Below, one piece after another: positions 53,234 to 63,019 of a stretch of 64,000 nt of DNA. The first letter of the stretch is position 1. Each line of letters starts with the position of its first letter. The DNA is taken from assembly GCA_963813345.1 (NCBI GenBank), contig CAWEYR010000024.1:418424-482423 (forward strand), written 5' to 3'. Under the pieces are notes generated by a model. It was not told the DNA's origin. It saw only the letters and a program-made list of their open reading frames with translations, and searched no databases. This stretch comes from CAWDDA01 sp963813345 (GTDB taxonomy: Bacteria > Acidobacteriota > Blastocatellia > RBC074). Made by a program: the position numbers and the translations under genes.

Positions 53234-53909
53234 TTTTTGGTCTCTCTCCTCGCTGTTCGAACCGAAAGAATCCGCCTCCCACCAGGAAGACTGCCCAGAG
53301 ACTTTCGATTTCCTCAGGTTGGCGTTATATCGACTGCAAAAGTATTGTTTTTAGTCCGACTTGATTGATGACGACGATACGCACCTTCGAATTTGACCCT
53401 GCCGGCGTGTGAGATTGCCTCCAGGGCGTCCTGTTTGTTGAAACGAAGTGAGTATCTATCAAAAGTACTCTCATGCGATCCGCGGGCCATACGCGCAGGT
53501 TTTGCGCCAGAATCCTTCGAATCGGTTACCTATTGCCTCGCCGTTCCACCACAACCGAAGAAAACGCAGGGCTTAAGTAACCTCTACCAATTCGCTCCGG
53601 AGCGCACGGAATGTCAGAGTCTAGCCGAGCTGACCCGCTTTTGCAAACGCTCGCGTACATTGTTTTGAGTCAAATTGTGCTCACTCCGTGTATTATTGAA
53701 AGGGCTGGTCCAGGATGATACAACCGCGCGATCGGACATACCCCTTACGCGTGTCAAAATAATGCACTCACGCTCCAAGACTCCCTTTAACAGTGATGGA
53801 ACAAGCTTTACTTGATCGAGCACCCTACATCACGGATAATACAAGATCGCATCCTCTAAGAAGAATAAGCAGGGCAAAGAAGAATAAGCAGGAGTTTGAG
53901 GAGAATCTC
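53234..53909. other. Long divergent intergenic region
   Basis: About 675 bases separate the radical SAM gene from the PHP phosphatase gene, the longest gap in the window. No convincing gene, tRNA or palindromic repeat is seen. An 18-bp direct repeat (AAGAAGAATAAGCAGG at 53859 and 53877) lies just before the phosphatase start. An in-frame extension of the phosphatase upstream to 53793 has no family similarity. Confidence 0.5.
53665..53694 (+). promoter_or_regulatory. Possible sigma-70 promoter for the PHP phosphatase
   Basis: TTGAGT (53665-53670) and TGTATT (53689-53694) are 18 bases apart, giving a leader of about 210 bases. Both boxes deviate from consensus. Confidence 0.3.
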
Positions 53910-54708
53910 ATGGGCGGGATGGTTGATATTCATTGCCACATTCTGCCGGCAACAGATGACGGATCGCTTTCGATAGACGAGTCTGTTGCGATGTGCAGGT
54001 CGGCGGCAGAGGACGGGATCAAGGTGATCATCGCGACGCCGCACATGTTTGACGGCGTTCACCGGACACCCGAGCGCGATTCGATTGTCGAGCGTATCAC
54101 GCAGGTAAAGGCAGCCACCAACGGGATTATTGAAATTGTTCCTGGCGGCGAGGTTCGCTACAGCCACGAGATCTTCCAGGAAGCCGGCCTGCCGAATACA
54201 CGAATCAAACTAAACGGCACTTCGTATATGCTTCTGGAGTTCGCATTCGATATGGTTCCTGCGAACATCGAAATAACTATATTCGAGATGCTCAATGCCG
54301 GAATCACGCCGGTGATCGCGCACCCCGAGCGAAACAAAAAGATTCAGCGAAGCCCTGAAGTGCTGGCGACACTGGTTGAGCGTGGAGCGTTCGCCCAGAT
54401 CGATGCCGGGAGCCTGACGAAGAGTTTTGGAGCCGAGTCCTATCAGACTGCGAGGCGTATTCTCGAAGCAGGGCTGGCGCATTTCATGGCAACTGATGCG
54501 CATCATCAGGACCGGCGAAGACCGATTCTGTCGCAGGCAGTTGCAATCGCGAGTGAAATCGCCGGTTCCGAATACGCTCGTGCACTGGTTGAAGAGAACC
54601 CGCAAGCGCTGATTGAAGACCGGCGCGATTCCATATCAGTTGGATCCCGATCTGGATGCCCTGGTCGGTCGCAGGAAGAAGAAGAGTTGGTTTGCATTCT
54701 GGCGGTAG
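53910..54708 (+). CDS. CpsB/CapC-type PHP phosphatase (YwqE-like)
   Basis: The manganese-dependent tyrosine phosphatase family controls capsule/exopolysaccharide kinases. Motifs: MVDIHCHILPATDDGS (HxH metal site), IIATPHMFDG, GGEVRYSH, LLEFAF, PVIAHPERN, and FMATDAHHQDRR. I start at ATG 53910 because GAGGAGA sits before it and the domain begins at once. In the given frame the end is 54752, but one indel near 54630 restores a typical Lys-rich tail (GRRKKKSWFAFWR) and a stop at 54706-54708. No capsule operon lies next to it. Confidence 0.9.
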
Positions 54709-54808
54709 ATGAATCCCGAAGAGAGCCTTCCCTGACAATTCTGATCGCCTGAGCGCCCCGAAATACTCGAAAAGACCCAATAGACTCGAGCACGGAAAGA
54801 AAGTACGA

Positions 54809-56327
54809 ATGAAGACAATTCCATACCGGTTGATTCGCTCTTCGGTAGCCGTTCTGGTCCTTGTGTGCGGACTTGGACCGGGTCTTTGCGCTTTGGCAAA
54901 GCCCGAGTGGAAGCGCACGACTCTGCGCAATGGTCTCGAAGTGATCGTCATTGAGAACCGTTCAGTGCCGATGGTGACTGTTGAAATCGCGGTCAAGAAC
55001 GGTGCTTACACCGAGCCACCCGCCTACAACGGATTGTCTCATCTCTACGAGCACATGTTCTTCAAGTCGAATGAACGTTCGAAGGATGAAGGATATCTCG
55101 ATAAGGTTGAAGACCTCGGAATGATGCAGAATGCTCAGACGCGCGAAGAGGTTGTCACCTATTACACGACTTCCGTGAAGACGGGTCTGCGCGAAGCATT
55201 GACTCTCATGAAGGATTCGATCCGGTACCCGGTCTTCGACAAACGTGAGCTTGATCAGGAGATCGAAGTCGTTCTCGATGAACTTTCGAGGCAGCTGTCA
55301 AATCCTTTCTATTACCTCATCCGGGCCATGGATGATCTTCTGTGGTACAAGTATCCGTCCCGCAAGAATCCCGGTGGGAGCCGCGAGACGGTTTCAACCG
55401 CTACTCCGGAGATGATGCAGACCATCCGCAGGAAGTTCTATCATCCCAACAATGCTGCACTCGTAGCCTCAGGAGACGTAAGTGCGGCAGAGGTATTCAA
55501 GCTCGCTCAGGAGATCTTTGGAGATTGGCCGAAAGGCGCGGACCCGTTCGCGGGTGACCCCGTACCGCGGCATCCGGTCCTCGAGCACGACGAAGCGGTG
55601 ATCGTCAATCAGCCGGTCCAGGCCGTAACGCTGCAAGTGTCCTATCACGGCCCGTCGACGGACATCGACGAACCGGCGACCTATACTGCCGATGTCTTTT
55701 CGTTCATCGTCAACCAGCCTGATTCCAAATTCTCCCGTACTCTTATCGATTCGGGGATCACGACCGGAGTTGGAATCAATTACTACACACAACGCAATGT
55801 CGGTCCGATTTCAATAACGGCGCAGACCACTCCCGAAAAGGTCAAGAAGCGCTCTGGATGCGATCAACGCCGAGATTGGGAAGTTCGACTCGCCGGAGTA
55901 CATCACTGACGAGCAGCTCGAGAGCGCGAAGACTCTGCTCGAGGTCAACGAAACCTATGACCGTGAAAAACCATCAGAATACGCTCATACAGTAAGTTTC
56001 TGGTGGGCAAGTTCGGGCCTGGACTATTACGCGAAATATGTCGAAGCAGTGAAAGCCGTGACGCGGGCTGATATCAAGTGTTATGTGGACAAGTACATCA
56101 AGAACCGTCCTCGAGTTGTCGGAGTCATGATATCGGCTGAGGACCAGGCACGAGTTGGTCTGAAACGTGAGGACCTTCTCAAGAGGCAGGGTGCGGTAAC
56201 GAAACTTAAAGTCGAACCGGCTTGCCCGGCCATCGGAATGAACGCACCCCCTGCAAAGGCTGCAACAAAGCCTGCAACAAAGCCGGCAACCAAGGCAGCA
56301 CCTTCGACTCAACGGAAGCGAAACTAA
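54809..56327 (+). CDS. M16 zinc metallopeptidase (active subunit), one frameshift
   Basis: A signal peptide (RSSVAVLVLVCGLGPGLCAL) precedes an M16 (insulinase/processing peptidase) fold. The inverted zinc motif HLYEH is at residues 78-82, with the distal Glu about 75 residues on. The frame breaks near 55850; similarity resumes as ALDAINAEIGKFDSPEYITD and ends at 56327 after a Lys/Ala/Pro-rich tail (AATKPATKPATKAAPSTQ). The next gene is its inactive partner, 22 bases downstream, giving the usual heterodimer of bacterial M16B proteases. Confidence 0.92.
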
Positions 56328-56349
56328 TCGAAACGGGAATCAATCACTA

Positions 56350-57696
56350 ATGAGAGCAGTAAGAGCTGCAGTTTTTCATTTTGCCTTTCTGATATTCGTC
56401 TCGACAGCGGTGCACGCACAGTCCACGGCCGCGGCCCAGGCTGCGAGCCCACAGCCAGCTGGTCCAACCGAGTTCGTGACTTCGAATGGCCTCAAGGTGA
56501 TACATCACCGGGTCGAAGGCAATGAAGTCATTGCCGTGCGGATTTACTTTAGAGGTGGTGTCAGAAACTTCGGTCCTCAAAATGCCGGCATTGAGACGAT
56601 CATGCTCGAGGTCGCGCAAAATGGCTCGAAGAGGTTCTCCAAGGGTGAGATCAACCGCGAGCTGGCGAAGATGGGGACGGTCATCGAGTCGAGCGGCGGA
56701 TACGACTTCAGTGTCCTTGCGATGCGATGCGTGCGCCAACACTTCGACCGGTCGTGGGAGCTCTTTTCCGACATCGTTCTCAATCCTCTCTTTGAAGCGC
56801 AGGAAGTCGACCTCTTCAAGGATCAACTGATCAACGCTCTGCGCCAGGAGAACGACGTCGCGGAATCGGTCGTCGCGCTCGAGAGCAATCGTCTCTTATT
56901 TCGATCGCATCCGTATTCGAATTCGCCGGCAGGAACGATCGAATCGGTGACCAGCCTGACTGCGGACAAGGTGCGACAATACTACACCGAGCATTTTCAG
57001 ACATCTCGAATGCTTCTGGTCGCGGGTGGCAATATCACCCTTGACGATCTGAAGCGGAAGGCGGAAACGAGCTTCGGCAAGATCCCCAAGGGAAACTACC
57101 AGGAGGAAGTGCTTCCGGCTTTCACAAAGACGGACAAGCCTGAAGTCCGAATCACGGATCGACAGGTTGCAACCACGTACATCAGAGGCGTGTTTGTAGC
57201 TCCGCCGCTCAATCACCCTGACTACCCGGCGATGACCATCGCGATCAACATTCTGCAGCAGCTTTTCTTTCAGGAAGTGCGTGTCAAGCGCAACCTGTCC
57301 TACGGTGCAGATGCGACATTGCTTTCGCAGGGTGCAAATTCGGGCTTTATTTCCGTGACCACAGCCAAACCGAATGAGACGCTGCGCGTCATGCTTGATC
57401 AGATCGAGTTCCTCGAGCGACAAGTCATTCTTCCAGAGGGACTGAAACCGATCGTCGGTGGGTTTCTGACGACCTATTACACGAAACTTGAGACGAATGA
57501 CGCACAGATTGCGAGGTTTGCAGAGTACGAACTGCTCGGTGGCGGCTGGAAGCGGGCACTCGGCTGGATCGAAGAAGTGCGCAAAGTAACACCTGAGGAC
57601 GTGCAGCGAGTTTCGCGGACCTACTTGCGCAACTTCCGGTTTGCCGTGGTCGGAAGCGCATCGCAGATCGACAAGGCGCTCTTCACGTCGAGGTAG
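56350..57696 (+). CDS. M16 family peptidase-like protein (inactive partner subunit)
   Basis: The intact 448-residue protein has a signal peptide (AAVFHFAFLIFVSTAVHAQ) and two M16 domains but no HxxEH; the corresponding stretch reads NAGIETIMLEV. It keeps the Arg/Tyr substrate motif of partner subunits (RVKRNLSYGADATL). Together with the preceding gene it should form a periplasmic or outer-membrane heterodimer that degrades peptides. Confidence 0.93.
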   Translation: MRAVRAAVFHFAFLIFVSTAVHAQSTAAAQAASPQPAGPTEFVTSNGLKVIHHRVEGNEVIAVRIYFRGGVRNFGPQNAGIETIMLEVAQNGSKRFSKGEINRELAKMGTVIESSGGYDFSVLAMRCVRQHFDRSWELFSDIVLNPLFEAQEVDLFKDQLINALRQENDVAESVVALESNRLLFRSHPYSNSPAGTIESVTSLTADKVRQYYTEHFQTSRMLLVAGGNITLDDLKRKAETSFGKIPKGNYQEEVLPAFTKTDKPEVRITDRQVATTYIRGVFVAPPLNHPDYPAMTIAINILQQLFFQEVRVKRNLSYGADATLLSQGANSGFISVTTAKPNETLRVMLDQIEFLERQVILPEGLKPIVGGFLTTYYTKLETNDAQIARFAEYELLGGGWKRALGWIEEVRKVTPEDVQRVSRTYLRNFRFAVVGSASQIDKALFTSR

Positions 57697-57710
57697 CGGC
57701 ACGGGTCCTA

Positions 57711-57716
57711 TATAAT
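57711..57716 (+). promoter_or_regulatory. Possible -10 box before the heptamer array
   Basis: A perfect TATAAT lies 8 bases before the heptamer array and 120 bases before the protease start. No good -35 box is found at the right distance, so this is tentative. Confidence 0.3.
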
Positions 57717-57723
57717 GGGGTCT

Positions 57724-57814
57724 GAGTGCTGAGTGCTGAGTGATGAGTGCTGAGTGCAGAGTGCTGAGTGCTGAGTGCTGAGTGCTGAGTGCTGAGTGCT
57801 GAGTGCTGAGTGCT
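57724..57814 (+). repeat. Tandem 7-bp array, 13 units of GAGTGCT
   Basis: Thirteen units, nearly all identical, run directly up to the ribosome-binding site of the S41 protease gene. Two units carry a single change. Unlike the other heptamer blocks it has no inner hairpin and no inverted partner array. Confidence 0.97.
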
Positions 57815-57835
57815 GAAGAACAGGAGGAGAGGGCG

Positions 57836-59467
57836 GTGAGTAAAATCAGAGTTGGTACAACGTTCCTGAGTCTGACGGTAGTGCTCGTAGCGGCTTCGGC
57901 GTTGACTATCAGGCCTGCAGAAGCCTTTCAGGCTGTCACACAAGCTCGTATTTCGCGTGATTTTCAGGCTGCCATGAATGTAGTCCGGACGAGCTACGTT
58001 GAAGAACTCGATTACGAGGCGCTCACCAAAGGTGGAATTCAGGGGATGCTGCGAGTCCTGGATCCGCATTCGGGTTACTTCGACAAAAAGGCCTTCGCTG
58101 AGTTGACTTCCGAGCAAAGGAGCCACTACTTCGGAATCGGAGCACAGATTGCGCCCCGCTATCGCGGCACCTATGTTCTCGAGACCTTTTCGAATACGCC
58201 CGCACACCGTGCAGGTCTGCGCTTTGGTGACCATATAGTTGCCGTAGACGGCAAGGACACATCGACGTGGCTTTCGGATCGCGTCCGCAACGTGCTCCGT
58301 GGCGAGCGCGGGACGACGGTTAATGTGACGGTCCGGCGTCCAGGCGTAGCGCAACCGATCACCGTTGCAATTCGACGAGACTCTGTCTCGCTGCCGTCGA
58401 TTACGAGCTATTACCTTCTCCGACCCGGGATCGGCTATGTCAATCTCTCTCGTGGTTTTCACTCGACTACGAGCGATGAGTTGACGAGGGCGATGGCAGA
58501 TCTCAGCGAGAAGGGCGCGAGATCGTTTGTCCTTGACCTCCGCGAGAATCGTGGAGGCTATCTCGACCAGGCTATCAAGGTTGCCGATAAGTTCCTCGCG
58601 CGAGGGCAGGTCGTCGTATCGGTTCGCGGGCGTGAGGGAAAGAACTTCGATCGCGATATCATGGCGGAGGCAGGCGCAACAGAAAACTTTCCTCTCGTGA
58701 TTCTGATCGATCGCGAATCAGCATCCGCATCAGAGATTGTAGCGGGTGCGATTCAGGATCATGATCGCGGTTTGATTGTAGGCGAAAGCAGTTTTGGGAA
58801 AGGTCTCGTACAGCACATTTTTCCGCTCAAGGACGGCTCCGGTCTGACGCTCACGATCGCACGGTATTACACGCCCAGCGGTCGTTTGATCCAGCGCGAC
58901 TATTCGAGCGGATCGCTCTTTGAATACTACTCGCGCCGCGAAAATCCTCAGGGAAACGAAGGAAAACCGAAGCCCCAGGGTGAGGAGAAGCGCACAGATC
59001 TTGGCCGCACAGTCTATGGAGGCGGCGGAATCGATCCCGACATCAAGGTTCCAAGTTCAGAAATCTTCACGCCCGCACAGGGTAGGCTCTATCACGGGCT
59101 CTTCATGTTTGCGCGCGAGCTGACCGCCGGAAGAATTTCGGGCCTCGAAAAATACAAGATCGATGCCATCACGTTTAAGCCGGGAGACAAAGCCAACCCG
59201 TATTGGATCAGCGACGACGTCCTTGCAGCGTATCAGATTTTCATGACCAAATTCCTCGCCGAAAATCCTGACTATGGACTCACGCCCGCCGCGGTTGAGA
59301 CAGAATTGGTCTGGGCAAGAAAGCAGCTTCGCCAGGAAGTACTCTGGGCTGCCTATGGTTATGATGAGATGAAACGACTTGCAAATGATCTGGACATCCA
59401 GCTGCAAAGAGCCGTCACCGAGTTGCCCAACTCAGCTGAGCTCTCGCAGAAGTCGTGGAGGAAGTAG
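57836..59467 (+). CDS. S41 C-terminal processing peptidase (CtpA-like)
   Basis: From GTG 57836 (AGGAGGAG 6 bases upstream) the 543-residue protein has a signal peptide (FLSLTVVLVAASALTIRPAEA), an N-terminal helical part, a PDZ domain (GIGAQIAPRYRGTYVLETFS, AGLRFGDHIVAVDGKDTSTW), and the protease core with the catalytic Ser in RESASASEIVAGA and Lys in GESSFGKGLVQHIF. It cleaves C-termini of periplasmic proteins. It follows the M16 pair on the same strand across the heptamer array, so an exported-protease cluster is likely. Confidence 0.95.
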   Translation: MSKIRVGTTFLSLTVVLVAASALTIRPAEAFQAVTQARISRDFQAAMNVVRTSYVEELDYEALTKGGIQGMLRVLDPHSGYFDKKAFAELTSEQRSHYFGIGAQIAPRYRGTYVLETFSNTPAHRAGLRFGDHIVAVDGKDTSTWLSDRVRNVLRGERGTTVNVTVRRPGVAQPITVAIRRDSVSLPSITSYYLLRPGIGYVNLSRGFHSTTSDELTRAMADLSEKGARSFVLDLRENRGGYLDQAIKVADKFLARGQVVVSVRGREGKNFDRDIMAEAGATENFPLVILIDRESASASEIVAGAIQDHDRGLIVGESSFGKGLVQHIFPLKDGSGLTLTIARYYTPSGRLIQRDYSSGSLFEYYSRRENPQGNEGKPKPQGEEKRTDLGRTVYGGGGIDPDIKVPSSEIFTPAQGRLYHGLFMFARELTAGRISGLEKYKIDAITFKPGDKANPYWISDDVLAAYQIFMTKFLAENPDYGLTPAAVETELVWARKQLRQEVLWAAYGYDEMKRLANDLDIQLQRAVTELPNSAELSQKSWRK

Positions 59468-59611
59468 GGGTCAGTGGGTCAGTGGTCAGTGGTCAGGGGT
59501 CAGTGTTTGGAGTTCAAGCTTTAGCTTGCTGTTCGAGATCGAGCGTGTCAAGAGCAAGCTAAAGCTTGAACTCCAAACCCTGACCCCTGACCCCCGGCCA
59601 CTGACCCACTT
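59467..59611. repeat. Composite nested palindrome with GGTCAGT-type outer arms around family A copy 8
   Basis: Left outer arm: repeats of GGTCAGT (59467-59504). Inner arms 59505-59528 and 59555-59578 are exact reverse complements over 24 bases. Right outer arm: CTGACCC/CACTGAC repeats to about 59610. The loop CTGTTCGAGATCGAGCGTG differs from other copies. It reaches to within 5 bases of the next start codon. Confidence 0.95.
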
Positions 59612-59615
59612 TCTT

Positions 59616-60470
59616 ATGATTCTTGATACTCACCAGCACGTCTGGGATCTCGAGCGATTGCCGTACTCGTGGACCGTCTCGAAGCCTCCATTGAATCGCT
59701 CATTCTCAGTTGAGGACTACTGGCACGAAGCACGCGATCTCGGAATCGAAGAGACCATTCTTGTCGAAGCTGATGTCGACGAGCCTTCAATCCCAGGTGA
59801 AACCGCATATTTGCTTGAAATGTCCTCTCACCCGAAGAGCCGGATTGCGGGAGTTGTTGCAGCAGCTCGACCCGAGAATCCTGGTTTTGGAGAATACATC
59901 GAGTCGATTCATCAGCATCCGAAGCTGGTGGGAATCCGCCGTCTCCTGCAGTCGGAGCCCGACAACTTGTCGCAGTCAGGGCTTTTCAGAGATAACGTGG
60001 GCCGGCTCGCTGAGTATGGTCTCGCATTCGATATCTGCGTTCGCGCGCGACAGCTTCCGTGGGCCATCGAGCTCGCCCAGAGCGCCCCTCGTGTCCAGTT
60101 CATTCTCGATCACTGCGGCAATCCACCAATCGCTGAAAGCTCACCCGGAGCTCTCTCGCAGTGGAGAGCACATCTCGCTGAAATCTCGAGATTGAAGAAT
60201 GTCGCGTGTAAGGTCTCAGGAATCGTGACACAAGCCGATCATGCCAATTGGACCGCAGAGGATCTGCGCGCAGTGGTCTTCCACGTCATCGAGTCGTTTG
60301 GGTGGGATCGCGTGATGTTCGGAAGCGACTGGCCTGTCTGCACTCTTGCTTCGAGCATACAGCGCTGGGTAACTGCGCTCGAGCTGATCACAAGCAACGA
60401 ATCTGACTCAAATCGTCGATCACTGTTCGCAGACAATGCGAAGAGAATCTACAGACTCAAGGGGGCTTAA
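59616..60470 (+). CDS. TIM-barrel amidohydrolase (COG3618 type)
   Basis: The 284-residue protein has the metal motif ILDTHQHVWDLERLPYSW, LVEADVDE, VGIRRLLQ, FILDHCGNP and FGSDWPVC, as in 2-pyrone-4,6-dicarboxylate lactonase and L-fucono-lactonase relatives. It is probably a lactone hydrolase. The ATG at 59616 is chosen because the domain starts there; the in-frame region upstream only reads through the repeat. There is no ribosome-binding site in the repeat. The dehydrogenase gene begins 3 bases after it, so the pair may oxidise a sugar and open the lactone. Confidence 0.9.
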   Translation: MILDTHQHVWDLERLPYSWTVSKPPLNRSFSVEDYWHEARDLGIEETILVEADVDEPSIPGETAYLLEMSSHPKSRIAGVVAAARPENPGFGEYIESIHQHPKLVGIRRLLQSEPDNLSQSGLFRDNVGRLAEYGLAFDICVRARQLPWAIELAQSAPRVQFILDHCGNPPIAESSPGALSQWRAHLAEISRLKNVACKVSGIVTQADHANWTAEDLRAVVFHVIESFGWDRVMFGSDWPVCTLASSIQRWVTALELITSNESDSNRRSLFADNAKRIYRLKGA

Positions 60471-60473
60471 ACA

Positions 60474-61493
60474 GTGCTGTCGCTTCTCTACCCTGCTTAC
60501 GATCAATTGAAGATGTCGAATTGGCCGGAACCTCGACCAGGCTCTGGCGAAGTAAGGATGCGTGTTTCGGCGTGCGGGATTTGCGGGAGCGAGCTCGAAG
60601 CGTTCAAGAGCCGGAGCCCTCGACGCGTGCCACCGCTGGTCATGGGCCACGAATTCTGCGGGGTTATTGACGAGGTGGGTCCAAATGTCCCGTTCTTCAA
60701 GACGGGAGACCAAGTGGTTTCTCACTCGCTCTTCGGTTGCCGCGAGTGCGTGCGATGTCGGACGGGCCGTGCTCACTTGTGCGCACGACGCCAGCTCTTT
60801 GGGATGCACATGCCTGGAGGCTTCGCGGAATACGTGGTGGCCCCTGAGTATTCGCTGATTCGCTGGCCTGGCAAGGTTCCTGCAGAAGCAGCCTGCCTTG
60901 CGGAACCGGCGGCTAATGGCGTTCACGTCGTGAATCTTGTTAAACACCTGGAACCCGAATCACTCGTCGTCATCGGCGCCGGCCCGATTGGTCTGTTTTG
61001 CCAGCAGGCATTCAGCGCAATGCTCGGATTGAATTCAATCACGTGCGACATGATTCCTGAACGACTTTCTCAAGCATCGAATCTCGGAGCCAGCACAACA
61101 ATCAATCCGCGAAGTGAGAATGTTGTCAAACGGGTGCTCGAACTGACCAACGGCGAGGGTGCGGATGTGGTCGTTGACGCCGTCGGCGGAGCGATTACAA
61201 AGCGGCTATCGCTTGCGATGACTCGGCCTGGCGGTGCGACGGTCTGGATCGGTTTGCACGAAAACTCAGTAACAATCGATTCGCACGAAATAACACTTTC
61301 CGAAAGGCAGGTTCACGGTTCGTACGCCGCATCCATGGAAGAGCTTCAGCTCGCGCTGGATCTGATTGAGGAGGGCAAGATCGACGCGTCGAGTTGGACA
61401 ACGCGCTTCAGGCTCGATGAAGGTGTGTCAGCGTTTCATCGAATGCTCGAAGCGAAGGGCAATGACATCAAGGCAGTGCTCATACCGGAGTAG
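60474..61493 (+). CDS. Zinc-dependent medium-chain alcohol/polyol dehydrogenase
   Basis: The intact 339-residue protein has catalytic zinc ligands in ACGICGSE and MGHEFCGVIDEVG, structural zinc Cys in GCRECVRCRTGRAHLC, and the NAD-binding VVIGAGPIGLFCQQ. It matches sorbitol/threonine dehydrogenase-like proteins. The start is GTG 60474. It is paired with the lactonase-like gene upstream, suggesting a sugar oxidation route. Confidence 0.94.
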   Translation: MLSLLYPAYDQLKMSNWPEPRPGSGEVRMRVSACGICGSELEAFKSRSPRRVPPLVMGHEFCGVIDEVGPNVPFFKTGDQVVSHSLFGCRECVRCRTGRAHLCARRQLFGMHMPGGFAEYVVAPEYSLIRWPGKVPAEAACLAEPAANGVHVVNLVKHLEPESLVVIGAGPIGLFCQQAFSAMLGLNSITCDMIPERLSQASNLGASTTINPRSENVVKRVLELTNGEGADVVVDAVGGAITKRLSLAMTRPGGATVWIGLHENSVTIDSHEITLSERQVHGSYAASMEELQLALDLIEEGKIDASSWTTRFRLDEGVSAFHRMLEAKGNDIKAVLIPE

Positions 61494-61637
61494 TGGTCAG
61501 TGGTCAGTGGGATCAGGGGTCGGTACGGAGTTTCAAGCTTTAGCTTCTGTCTGGCATCGAAGGTGACTGAGAGCAAGCTAAAGCTTGAACTCCCTACCGA
61601 CCACTGATCACTGGCCGACCCTGACCACTGGCCACTC
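61494..61637. repeat. Composite nested palindrome with GGTCAGT-type outer arms around family A copy 9
   Basis: Outer left GGTCAGT repeats (61494-61520), inner arms 61527-61546 and 61574-61593 (one inserted base), a diverged loop, and outer right arm with TGATCACTGGCC/CTGACCACTGG repeats to about 61635. It lies at a convergent junction and its left arm starts directly after the dehydrogenase stop. Confidence 0.93.
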
Positions 61638-61639
61638 AT

Positions 61640-63019
61640 TCACTGACACTCGACTCCGCCATCTTTCAGATATCCTTGATACCAGGTGTTGGGAATGTAG
61701 GCTTGACCCGTCGTCACCGGTTGGCGTCCGTCGTAATCAGTACCGCTGATTGAATAGCGAAACCTCAGTCGCGCCTCACTGGTCACCTCGGCAAAAAAGC
61801 GATCGCGTGTCCCCTGCGCAAATGTTTTGATCGCGAGACAATAGCTTCGCGAGGGCTCGTGATAGATCGCATAGTTCGGTATCAGGTCGATCGTAAAACG
61901 ATAGACCTGGCCGCCCCTGTACATTGCGCGTGATATGTATCGCAACTCACCTGAGGACGAGAGCCCCTCAGGCCGCGGTTCGATCGTCACTCTGTGAGTC
62001 TTCAGACTGAGGGCACCGGTATATCCAGTATTGATTCTCTCTGGATAGACCTGGGGCACAGGTGAATAGAAACCGTCACGCGGGAACTGAAGCGTGTATT
62101 TCAAACGCAATCCGATCATTGAGCCGCGCTCTGACAGAAGACCCTCGTCGGCAACCTCGAGCACGGAGGCACGAACTACCTGATAAGGACCGGCCTCCGC
62201 TTGTTGAGCCAGTTCACCGAGAAACTTGTCCTGGGTTGGAGGTCCTTCTATAGGCTCCACTGGAGGCTGAAAGAGGGTCGGAAACGTTCGTTGAAACGTA
62301 TAACCTGTCTGATCGATCCCACGTGTGCGGATTCGGAAAGAGCGCGCCGGAACTTCTACAAGCAGATTCATCAGGTATGGATTGGAGAAGTCATTCTGGC
62401 GCATCTTGACAGGCTGAATTACCTGATCGTTCTCATCGACGAGATGAAACTCAACAGACTTCACCTCAAATCCTGCAAGCGAAACCTGCATTGCCTGAAG
62501 CCGCGTCCTTAGCTGAACTGTGGCGGGCAGCGGCTGTCCCTGTTGACCCGCGGCGCTGACCAGACCAAGGCAACATACGTAGAGCTCACTTTGAGTTGTT
62601 ACGCCTGCACTGAAGCTGCCACTTCCGTGTACTTTGACCTTCCAGATTCCCGGCCTTGCGTCAAAAATGACCACCGAAGATCGCTCTTTCCCTGGCGTAT
62701 AGCTGACATTGGGTTCGGTCAGACTTTGCGGCTTTCCTCCAGGGCCCATGATCTCGAAGGTGACATCACCGCTTATTCGCGACCAGAAATGCAGGCGGAA
62801 GGTTTTCGCTTCAACCGGCACCGCAAACTCGCGTGAATTGTTCTGCAGAGTACCCTGAGCGAAGATAATGTATTGCGCATTCGTGTCTTCGATCCAAGGC
62901 TGTGTGGCCGCAGTCTGAGCCGCACAGGTCGTGACTCCCACAACCAGGAAAGCCAGGGCATGTAGTACCGCCTTCAGGCGGAATCTTCTTTCCAGCGTCG
63001 CTATCTTAAAACACATCAC
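61640..63019 (-). CDS. Exported hypothetical protein with beta domains, 459 aa
   Basis: The intact protein has an N-terminal signal-like segment (VLHALAFLVVGVTTCAAQ), a beta-sandwich (FRLHFWSRISGDVTFEIMGP), further beta domains with a VEVPARSFRIRTRGIDQTGY stretch, and a C-terminus ending KDGGVECQ. It resembles proteins loosely labelled hemicentin-like, without known activity. The start ATG 63019 overlaps the end of the LolA-like gene by 14 bases, which supports coupling. The basic n-region (ERRFRLKAVLHA) is encoded by a family D repeat at 62959-62985, so the signal peptide is partly repeat-derived. Confidence 0.75.
   Translation of the reverse strand: MMCFKIATLERRFRLKAVLHALAFLVVGVTTCAAQTAATQPWIEDTNAQYIIFAQGTLQNNSREFAVPVEAKTFRLHFWSRISGDVTFEIMGPGGKPQSLTEPNVSYTPGKERSSVVIFDARPGIWKVKVHGSGSFSAGVTTQSELYVCCLGLVSAAGQQGQPLPATVQLRTRLQAMQVSLAGFEVKSVEFHLVDENDQVIQPVKMRQNDFSNPYLMNLLVEVPARSFRIRTRGIDQTGYTFQRTFPTLFQPPVEPIEGPPTQDKFLGELAQQAEAGPYQVVRASVLEVADEGLLSERGSMIGLRLKYTLQFPRDGFYSPVPQVYPERINTGYTGALSLKTHRVTIEPRPEGLSSSGELRYISRAMYRGGQVYRFTIDLIPNYAIYHEPSRSYCLAIKTFAQGTRDRFFAEVTSEARLRFRYSISGTDYDGRQPVTTGQAYIPNTWYQGYLKDGGVECQ
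62959..62985. repeat. Family D repeat, copy 3, inside a coding sequence
   Basis: The sequence ATGTAGTACCGCCTTCAGGC... matches 50977-51003 with few changes and falls in the first 25 codons of the exported protein gene. Confidence 0.75.

Noticed and set aside
53245..53275. TTCGAAC resembling a tRNA T-loop on the minus strand
   Set aside because: No acceptor, D or anticodon stems could be built around it.
57724..57814. Tandem heptamers as a CRISPR array
   Set aside because: Units are 7 bases and directly adjacent, with no spacers and no cas genes.
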